Shown here: positions 13,815 through 19,618 of the stretch, piece after piece | How the letters are laid out: each line of letters opens with the position of its first letter | Numbering within the stretch: the stretch's first letter is position 1 | DNA from: a virus | Length of the DNA stretch: 38,688 bases | Reading direction: 5' to 3' (one strand) | IMG/VR virus record: IMGVR_UViG_3300044939_000040 | Span: 1-38,688 of that record | Notes under the pieces: generated by a model | What the model saw: only the letters and a program-made list of their open reading frames with translations | What the model was told of the DNA's origin: nothing | The model's database searches: none | Made by a program: the position numbers and the translations under genes

Positions 13815-14465
13815 GTGAACCACACCCCGTCCATCCTGACGCGGAGCGGCATCCTATTCAATCTTGCCGATCCGAAGCCTGAACTCGTCCGACTCGAAGA
13901 TATCACTTATGCGCTGTCCCACATCAACCGGTTCACCGGCCACACGCGTACGCGCTGGACCGTAGCGCAACACTCGCTGCTCGCGTATCACCTCGCGTCG
14001 AGATGGAAGTCGGACTCCCTCCCGTACGTCAGCGATCTGCGCATCCTCTGCCTGATGCACGACGCAGCGGAGGCTTACGTCGGCGACATATCTTCGCCGC
14101 TGAAGTCGCTCGTGCCGCAGTTCCGCGAGATCGAGAAGCGCATCCAACGCACGATCTCTGACAAGTTCGAACTCCCGCAGCCGGACGACCATCTCACCGA
14201 TCTGGTCAAGACGATCGACTCGATCTGCTACGTCGCGGAGCGCAAAGTTCTGATGCCCGAGTTCGACTTCGCGAAGCACGGCCACAGCGATCACGAACTC
14301 TACCAGCATATCGAGTTCTGGTGCCCTCTCTCCATCGAGACAGCGTGCGCGTTTATCAAGTCGAACTTCTTCGTCAACGCGAGCGGGAAAGGCAAGTACG
14401 CGTCATCCGGTCAGCTCGCGAAGGAGTTCGAGCGCGCGATCCTGAATGAGCTGGAGGAGCGATGA
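13815..14465 (+). CDS. HD-domain phosphohydrolase (YfbR/DatZ-like)
   Basis: GTG start at 13815, GAGGA at 13806-13810. 216 aa. Metal site: H53 (V-A-Q-H), H82-D83 and D135 (T-I-D). The opening T-R-S-G-I-L-F-N-L, the E-D-I-x-Y-A-L-S pattern, the F-T-G-H segment and A-E-A-Y-x-G-D-I-S-S-P-L-K are typical of phage HD proteins related to 5'-deoxynucleotidase YfbR. DatZ, the dATP triphosphohydrolase of Z-DNA phages, is a specialised member. It should dephosphorylate deoxynucleotides; substrate cannot be read by eye. It overlaps the primase gene by ATGA. Confidence 0.8.
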   Translation: MNHTPSILTRSGILFNLADPKPELVRLEDITYALSHINRFTGHTRTRWTVAQHSLLAYHLASRWKSDSLPYVSDLRILCLMHDAAEAYVGDISSPLKSLVPQFREIEKRIQRTISDKFELPQPDDHLTDLVKTIDSICYVAERKVLMPEFDFAKHGHSDHELYQHIEFWCPLSIETACAFIKSNFFVNASGKGKYASSGQLAKEFERAILNELEER

Positions 14466-16387
14466 TCTACGGGACGATAGCGAACGATCTACTCGCGCGC
14501 GGATACGAGCCGATCCCGTGCGCAGGCAAGCGCCCGATCTACAGCGATTGGCAAAACAAGGTCGGCGTCAATCCGGCGAAGCACTACGAGGCGAACGTCG
14601 GTCTTCTCACACGATCGACACCGGCACTCGATGTCGACTTCGAAGACTCGTCTGTGCTCGACATCGTCGAAAGCGTCATCGGCAACAACCCGAAACGCAT
14701 AGGGCGCAAAGGCGCGCTTTACCTGTTCCGCACCGACGCCCCGTTCCGCAAAATGAGGCGCGAGTACGTACGCGACAGCGAACACGGTGCGATCGAATGG
14801 CTCGCAGACGGGCAGCAGTTCATCGCGTACGGTACTCACCCAGACACCGGCAGGCCGTACATGTGGGTCGGCGGTCGAGGGCCGCGAGATGTCGAGTCGC
14901 ATGATCTAACGACGGTCGACGAGACGGCGGCGTTGCGAATCCTCGATGAGATCGAGGAGCGTCTGCTTGCGTCTGGTTGGCAGCGCAAGGCCGGTGCGAC
15001 TGGCTCCACCGGATCGATGATCCGCCGCAGTTCCCCGGTCGAGTTCGACATCCCGGAGTCCGACTACACGCAGCGCCAGATCGAGTGCCTGAAAGCTCTC
15101 CCGCATCTCGATGCGGAGGATTACGGATCGTGGATCGCTGTCGGGCACGCGTTGCGATCCGAGGGTTTCGAGTTCGACGTCTACGATGCTTGGAGCCGCA
15201 CGGCGCCGAACTACGACCGCGATGCGTGCATCAAGCGCTGGGAGAGCTTCAACCCTCGAAGCGCTGGAGCGTATTCGTTGCTTCGAGCAGCTGGAATGAG
15301 CACGGCGAAGCTCGACTTCGAGCCGGTCGCGGGCGCGCAGGAGGAGCCCGCAGCCCCCGCAAAAAAGTCGCCCGATATCCAGACGATCGCGAGCATCGCG
15401 GAGCGCAAGCCACCCGACTGGCTGGTCAAGGGTCTCATCCCGAAGGTGTCTCTCGTCGGGTTGATCGCCTCCCCGAACGCGGGGAAGAGCTTCCTGCTTC
15501 TCGACCTGTGCGCGGCCGTTGAGCGCGCAGGGTCGTCGGACGTTACGTGGTTCGGGCGTCGCGTCAAGGCGGACGAGCGCTCGATCTGCGTCGTGTTCAG
15601 CTACGAGGGCTCGATGGTCGTACGTGCGCGTGCTCTGCGCAAGCGGTTCGACGGCGTCGGCAGTCGGATCGTGATTGAGAGTGGTTGGCCGAACCTGCGC
15701 GACCCGGAAAGCGTTTCTCGCGTCATGGAGCGCATCGGGGAGATCGAGCAGTCGCTCGGCGGGCGCGTGAGGCTGATCGCGTTCGATACGCTGAATCTCG
15801 CGCTGGCGGGCGGGAACGAGAACAGCAGCGAGGACATGGGCGCCGCGGTGGGCGCTATAAAGCGGCTTCGAGATGCGTATCGCTGCTCGGTGGTGGTCGT
15901 CCATCATCTGGGGAAGGATGAGACGAAGGGTGCTCGTGGGCATACGTCGCTTCTGGGAGCCCTCGACACGGAGATTACGATCGTGGGTGATCGGGTAGCC
16001 CCGACCCGGACGATCGAGCTCACGAAGTGCCGGGATGGGGACGGGATCGGCGGATTCGGCTGGTTCCGGTTGTCGGTGGTCGGGCTCGGGTTCGATGAGG
16101 ACGGCGACGAGATGACTTCGTGCGTGGTCGAGCCGACGGTAGAGGAGGAGGCGGCAGCCGGGCGGATGAAAGAGGCCGAGGAACGCGTCAGGAAGGCGCT
16201 GGAGCCGTTCCCGGGCGGGCTCAGCAAGAATGCCCTATTTGCGGCCGTCGGCGGCAACAGGAACCGCTTTTTCGCCGATCTGGAAGCCCTACGTGAGGCC
16301 GGCAAGATAGAATTTAAAGCGGGTGAACGTGGGGCGCTTCTTGTGGTGTGGGGTTGCGGTTCGACCAGTACCACCAGTACCAACTAG
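14462..16387 (+). CDS. Primase-polymerase fused to RecA-like (RepA-type) helicase
   Basis: 641 aa in three parts. Residues 1-150: archaeo-eukaryotic Prim-Pol, with D57-V-D59, G-R-K-G-A-L-Y-L-F and Y-G-T-H125-P-D-T-G. About 195-265: PriCT-2 linker (I-x-C-L-K-A-L-P, W-x-x-V-G-H-A-L). About 315-540: AAA_25/RepA-like ATPase with Walker A S-P-N-A-G341-K342-S343, Walker B I-A-F-D-T and the H-H-L-G-K motif, then R-G-H-T-S-L-L. A winged-helix-like end follows. It should start and unwind the replication fork. The last codons (S-T-S-T-T-S-T-N) are read from the GTAC repeat array, so the array extends into the gene. Confidence 0.88.
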   Translation: MIYGTIANDLLARGYEPIPCAGKRPIYSDWQNKVGVNPAKHYEANVGLLTRSTPALDVDFEDSSVLDIVESVIGNNPKRIGRKGALYLFRTDAPFRKMRREYVRDSEHGAIEWLADGQQFIAYGTHPDTGRPYMWVGGRGPRDVESHDLTTVDETAALRILDEIEERLLASGWQRKAGATGSTGSMIRRSSPVEFDIPESDYTQRQIECLKALPHLDAEDYGSWIAVGHALRSEGFEFDVYDAWSRTAPNYDRDACIKRWESFNPRSAGAYSLLRAAGMSTAKLDFEPVAGAQEEPAAPAKKSPDIQTIASIAERKPPDWLVKGLIPKVSLVGLIASPNAGKSFLLLDLCAAVERAGSSDVTWFGRRVKADERSICVVFSYEGSMVVRARALRKRFDGVGSRIVIESGWPNLRDPESVSRVMERIGEIEQSLGGRVRLIAFDTLNLALAGGNENSSEDMGAAVGAIKRLRDAYRCSVVVVHHLGKDETKGARGHTSLLGALDTEITIVGDRVAPTRTIELTKCRDGDGIGGFGWFRLSVVGLGFDEDGDEMTSCVVEPTVEEEAAAGRMKEAEERVRKALEPFPGGLSKNALFAAVGGNRNRFFADLEALREAGKIEFKAGERGALLVVWGCGSTSTTSTN

Positions 16388-16405
16388 TACCGGTACTGGT
16401 GGTAC
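16368..16405. repeat. 14-bp perfect hairpin across primase stop codon
   Basis: Arms 16368-16381 and 16392-16405 are exact inverted repeats (GTACCACCAGTACC) with a 10-nt loop that itself holds half of the palindrome AGTACCGGTACT (16386-16397). The TAG stop (16385-16387) is in the loop. Confidence 0.85.
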
Positions 16406-16594
16406 AAGTACCAGTACCAGTACCGCCCCTTAAGGGCGGTACTGGTACTGGTCGGTAGAACTGGTCGAGGTACCGGTTGAGGTACTGGTCGGGTCGAAGC
16501 CCTGCCGAAGCCGCCGATCAAACCTTGCGCCCGGGTGCAAGTGTTGCGAAAACGCAACAGCCGTTCGTGGCCGACGAACGGTAGGCCCGGGGGC
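16388..16594. other. Non-coding hairpin array; candidate replication origin/regulatory region
   Basis: No gene. It contains the two long hairpins, direct repeats GAGGTACYGGT at 16467-16477 and 16479-16489, then three small inverted repeats: CTTGC/GCAAG (16524-16541), GTTGCG-AAAA-CGCAAC (16543-16558) and CCGTTCGT/ACGAACGG (16561-16581). It ends at the promoter at 16595. The primase/helicase gene just upstream makes an origin role attractive but unproven. Confidence 0.5.
16410..16452. repeat. 19-bp perfect hairpin, GTAC-rich
   Basis: Arms 16410-16428 and 16434-16452 are exact inverted repeats around loop CTTAA. No U-run follows, so a simple intrinsic terminator is unlikely. Together with 16368-16405 and the repeats to 16489, GTAC occurs about a dozen times in about 120 nt. 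An origin, protein-binding array or mRNA 3'-end block is possible. Confidence 0.85.
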
Positions 16595-16623
16595 TTGACA
16601 GCGGCACGGATACGCTTTAAAGT
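16595..16623 (+). promoter_or_regulatory. Near-consensus sigma70 promoter
   Basis: -35 TTGACA (16595-16600, perfect), 17-nt spacer, -10 TAAAGT (16618-16623, four of six). Start near 16630, giving a ~46-nt leader to ATG 16676. This is the best promoter in the window. Confidence 0.75.
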
Positions 16624-16675
16624 ACGCTCAACGGTTGGGGATCGGCCTCAACCGGGACCTGAAAGGAGATGTGAG

Positions 16676-17020
16676 ATGTTCCTTCTGAACTTCGGGTTGA
16701 ACCGGAACGATGGAAAAGGTGAAGTCGACGCAATGCGACTGGTGCGCGATTTGCACTACTTCGGCATGTCCCCGGTACTGCTCGGTACGCCGAAGAGCGA
16801 TACCGAGCCGACTGCGGTCGTCTCGGTGAAGCATCGGCCGACCGGCACAATGGTCGACTACCTGTGCGACCGGTATGCGCAGGACTGCTTCGCGGTGTAC
16901 TGCCCGTCCACCGGTACCGGTGAGCTGGTAGGGCCGAAGGCTGCCGAATGGGGTGAATTCAACCCCGCCTACTTCATCGTGAACGGATACGGGAAGCGGC
17001 TCGCGGAGGTGTCAAGATGA
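16676..17020 (+). CDS. Small protein, 114 aa, unknown
   Basis: ATG at 16676 with AAAGGAG at 16662-16668, transcribed from the strong promoter at 16595. An open frame upstream lacks an RBS. The protein begins M-F-L-L-N-F-G-L-N-R-N-D-G, has two cysteines (C at about 61 and 70) and aromatic-rich segments, and no TM. It forms a two-gene unit with the next gene, closed by the terminator at 17234. A small gene with its own strong promoter in an early region could make an abundant host-takeover or regulatory protein, but I recognise no family. Confidence 0.6.
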   Translation: MFLLNFGLNRNDGKGEVDAMRLVRDLHYFGMSPVLLGTPKSDTEPTAVVSVKHRPTGTMVDYLCDRYAQDCFAVYCPSTGTGELVGPKAAEWGEFNPAYFIVNGYGKRLAEVSR

Positions 17021-17211
17021 GAGCTTTCGACGTGAGAATTGGGAATCGTAAGTTGGCGCAGATACTGTGCCCTAGCTCTACGTTGGCGCGGGAACTACGC
17101 AAAAAGCTGATCGCCGAGGGTTGGCCGAACACGATAAGCGTCTACCGCAACAACGAGGACATGACCGCATACGATGACGTGTCGAGGTACTCGAAGCCAG
17201 AGGAGCACTGA
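17017..17211 (+). CDS. Small protein, 64 aa, unknown
   Basis: Coupled to the previous gene by ATGA. 64 aa, basic N-terminal half (R-A-F-D-V-R-I-G-N-R-K-L-A), one cysteine (C18), then a helix L-A-R-E-L-R-K-K-L-I-A-E-G-W-P and an acidic end. The alternation of strand, helix and strand may form a small alpha/beta domain. No family recognised. Followed by the terminator at 17234-17267. Confidence 0.55.
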   Translation: MRAFDVRIGNRKLAQILCPSSTLARELRKKLIAEGWPNTISVYRNNEDMTAYDDVSRYSKPEEH

Positions 17212-17233
17212 AAAGCACAACACCCGACTGTCG

Positions 17234-17267
17234 CCGGCCTGCTACAATGCGGGCCGGTTTTGCTTTT
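17234..17267 (+). terminator. Intrinsic terminator ending the 16.7-17.2 kb unit
   Basis: Stem CCGGCC (17234-17239) / GGCCGG (17252-17257), extended by an inner GC/GC pair, followed by TTTTGCTTTT (17258-17267). It fits a Rho-independent terminator for rightward transcription and separates the small-gene unit from the packaging genes. Confidence 0.7.
17240..17248 (+). promoter_or_regulatory. Extended -10 (TGCTACAAT) inside terminator loop, possible late promoter
   Basis: TG-C-TACAAT matches the extended -10 form (five of six core bases) and lies in the terminator loop. Start near 17255 would leave the 5' arm out of the new RNA, so it would not terminate itself. No clear -35. It is the best-placed start for the packaging/head operon. 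Confidence 0.45.
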
Positions 17268-17284
17268 GTTGCGAGAAAACAACT

Positions 17285-17599
17285 ATGCCGTTCCAGAAGG
17301 GCCGACCGTCGAACAACCCCAACGGCCGGCCGAAGGGTTCGCCGAACAAACTCACGACCGAGCTCCGGGAAGCCATCCTAGAGGCCGCCAAGGCCATCGG
17401 CCGCCGCATCGCGGCCGAGGATCCGTCCGCGTCGAAAGACGCGATCGTGGCCTATCTGGAGCGCTTCGGACTGTCTCCGCACAAGGAGGAGCGCGTAGCG
17501 CTACTCCAGCTTGTCGGCAAGGTCTTGCCGCTCAAGGTCCATGGCGTCGACGACGGTCCTTTGCAGATCGTCATTCGCACCGAAGGAGACACGCAATGA
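17285..17599 (+). CDS. Putative small terminase subunit (DUF5681-like)
   Basis: ATG at 17285, about 30 nt after the putative start site; RBS is weak (GCGAGAA). 104 aa. The opening Q-K-G-R-P-S-N-N-P-N-G-R-P-K-G-S-P-N-K is the DUF5681-type motif often found ahead of large terminases. A helical body (L-T-T-E-L-R-E-A-I-L-E-A-A-K) and a short beta end follow. Position two genes before the large terminase and the basic N-terminus fit a DNA-recognition subunit. The motif also occurs in other small phage proteins, so this remains putative. Confidence 0.6.
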   Translation: MPFQKGRPSNNPNGRPKGSPNKLTTELREAILEAAKAIGRRIAAEDPSASKDAIVAYLERFGLSPHKEERVALLQLVGKVLPLKVHGVDDGPLQIVIRTEGDTQ

Positions 17600-18144
17600 C
17601 AACGCTCAAGGGCGCCGCGATCGGGCTGCTTTCGATCCTGTTGTGGCCGGTCGCGTTCATCGTGGTCGCGGTATGCGCGATCCTGCGCCTGCGCTATCCC
17701 CGTTGGGTCGACACGATCGATGATCCGTACGTGCGCGACGGCGTGGGCGCGCATCGCGGCCAGTACGAGCCGACCGTGCGCGCGGTCTACGAGCGCTACG
17801 GTCGCGTGATCGGTGACATCTACTGGCTCGGGTTCCGCAACACGCTTTACGGCTTCCTAATGGGCTTCAAGCCGAGCGAGCTCACGCCGCAGTACGACTA
17901 CAAGATCGGCTACTACAACTACTCGCACTTGCAGGATGGCATGCGGTATCGATCGATCGGCCGCTGGATCACGGTCTACACCGTGGTCGACTACAGCGCG
18001 ATCGTCGTGTGGCCGCCGGGCCCGTTCTGGGCTGTCTTCGGGTGGAAGGTCGATACGATGGTGAAAGACCCGACCGGGTGGCGTCATCCGGTTAACTCAG
18101 AAGGGCGCCCGGTGTTCAGCATCCGGTCGAAGCGATTGCGATGA
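17596..18144 (+). CDS. Membrane-anchored protein, unknown, 182 aa
   Basis: ATG at 17596 in an ATGA overlap. One N-terminal TM (about 6-30, G-A-A-I-G-L-L-S-I-L-L-W-P-V-A-F), then a soluble domain unusually rich in Tyr and Trp, with Y-D-Y-K-I-G-Y-Y-N-Y and V-W-P-P-G-P-F-W. The domain is mostly beta-like. It lies between the small and large terminase genes, a place where podoviruses often carry unassigned genes. Function unknown; membrane docking of packaging or a host-interaction role are possibilities only. Confidence 0.6.
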   Translation: MTTLKGAAIGLLSILLWPVAFIVVAVCAILRLRYPRWVDTIDDPYVRDGVGAHRGQYEPTVRAVYERYGRVIGDIYWLGFRNTLYGFLMGFKPSELTPQYDYKIGYYNYSHLQDGMRYRSIGRWITVYTVVDYSAIVVWPPGPFWAVFGWKVDTMVKDPTGWRHPVNSEGRPVFSIRSKRLR

Positions 18145-18233
18145 GCGAGATGCCCGAGTTCTTCGGTGACGCGATGTTCGCGGTCTCGCTCGCGGTCCAG
18201 CTTTGGCTGCCGATCGCGATTCTGACGTTCTGA
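18141..18233 (+). CDS. 30-aa hydrophobic peptide, unknown
   Basis: Starts in an ATGA overlap with the previous gene and ends at 18233, just before the large terminase GTG. Sequence is M-S-E-M-P-E-F-F-G-D then a hydrophobic stretch A-V-S-L-A-V-Q-L-W-L-P-I-A-I-L-T-F, enough for one TM. Its main role may be to couple translation into the terminase, which has no clear RBS. Short, so only moderately supported. Confidence 0.4.
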   Translation: MSEMPEFFGDAMFAVSLAVQLWLPIAILTF

Positions 18234-18238
18234 AGCAC

Positions 18239-19618
18239 GTGGCAAAGATCGAGCTGCCGGCGAACTTCACGCCGCGCCACTACCAGAAGCCGATCATGGC
18301 ATTTTTCGATCGCGGCGGTAAGCGCGCGTTCTGGTGCGTGCATCGTCGCGGCGGTAAGGATCGCACGATGCTGGCGCAGATCAGCAAGATGGCGCATCAG
18401 CGCATCGGCACGTACTGGCACATGCTGCCGACGCTGAAGCAGGCGCGCAAGGCGGTCTGGGACAACATCACGTTGGACGGGAAGCGCTTGATTGACGCCA
18501 CGTTTCCGCCCGAGATCGTGGCGAAGCGCAACGAGACGGAGATGAAGATCGAACTGAAGTGCGGTTCGATCATCCAGCTCATCGGTGCCGACAACTTCGA
18601 CTCGAACGTCGGCGCGAACCCGGTGCACGTGACGTTCAGCGAGTTCGCATTGACGCATCCGCGAGCGTGGCATCTCGTGCGTCCGATTCTCACCGAGAAC
18701 AACGGCACCGCTGCGTTTATCAGCACGCCGCGCGGCTATAACAGCTTCTACGAGATTGGCGAGGTCGCGCGCAAGGACGACACCGGCCGCTGGTACTACG
18801 CGGTCATGCCGATCGACGTCACCGGCGTCATGACGCGCGAGCAGGTCGAGCAGGAAGTGCGTGAAGGCATGCCGGAGAATCTCGCGCGGCAGGAATACTA
18901 CTGCGACTTCAGCGCAGCGAACGTCGGCTCGATTCTCGGTCCGTGGCTCGAAGCCGCTCATCGCGAGGGGCGACTGCTCGATGATCTGGTCGCCGATCCT
19001 GACGGTTCGCCGCTGGAGCTGTCGGGCGACTTGGGGTTCAACGATACGTGCGCCTGGTGGCTGTGGCAGCGCCTCCCGGGCGGCTGGTTCGCTTGCCTCG
19101 CGTACGTCGAAGATAGCGGGCTCGATGCTCAGGACTGGCTCGATCGCTTCAACGAGAGGCTCGGTTGGACGCCGGAGCGCATCGGTCAGGTCTGGCTGCC
19201 TCACGACGCGCGAGCGAAGACGTTCGCGACCCGCACCAGCGCTTTAGAGCAGTTCCGCGCTGCCGGCTACAAGACCGACATCGTGCCGCAGGTGAGCGTG
19301 ACGCACCGGATCAACGCTGCTCGCACGATCGCGCGCCGCACGGTCTGGAACGCGGTGACGTGCGAGATCGGCCTGAAAGCGTTGCGAGACTGGCAGTACG
19401 AGTACGACGAGGAGCGTCGGACGTACAGCAAGAACCCGGACCACAACTGGGCCTCGCACGGTAGCGATGCGTTCTCGTACGGCGCGCTCACGATGGAGTC
19501 GCGCAGCATCGCGCTGCCGACCCCGAAGGAAGTCAAGCAATTCGCGAGGACGGCCGATCGCGGATTCGCTTTAGAGGAGCTCTGGGATACGGCGCCGACG
19601 AGGAGTAGCCGCGTATGA
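18239..19618 (+). CDS. terL: Large terminase subunit
   Basis: 459 aa from GTG 18239 (M-A-K-I-E-L-P); a TTG at 18203 in the same frame is an alternative and neither has a good RBS. ATPase: Walker A H-R-R-G-G-K40-D, Walker B V-T-F-S-E135, coupling S-T-P-R-G (162-166). RNase H-type nuclease: D264 (S-G-D-L-G-F-N-D), D323 (P-H-D-A-R) and the late D-x4-H-G-S-D-A. It cuts and pumps DNA into the prohead through the portal encoded next. It overlaps the portal by ATGA. Confidence 0.93.
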   Translation: MAKIELPANFTPRHYQKPIMAFFDRGGKRAFWCVHRRGGKDRTMLAQISKMAHQRIGTYWHMLPTLKQARKAVWDNITLDGKRLIDATFPPEIVAKRNETEMKIELKCGSIIQLIGADNFDSNVGANPVHVTFSEFALTHPRAWHLVRPILTENNGTAAFISTPRGYNSFYEIGEVARKDDTGRWYYAVMPIDVTGVMTREQVEQEVREGMPENLARQEYYCDFSAANVGSILGPWLEAAHREGRLLDDLVADPDGSPLELSGDLGFNDTCAWWLWQRLPGGWFACLAYVEDSGLDAQDWLDRFNERLGWTPERIGQVWLPHDARAKTFATRTSALEQFRAAGYKTDIVPQVSVTHRINAARTIARRTVWNAVTCEIGLKALRDWQYEYDEERRTYSKNPDHNWASHGSDAFSYGALTMESRSIALPTPKEVKQFARTADRGFALEELWDTAPTRSSRV

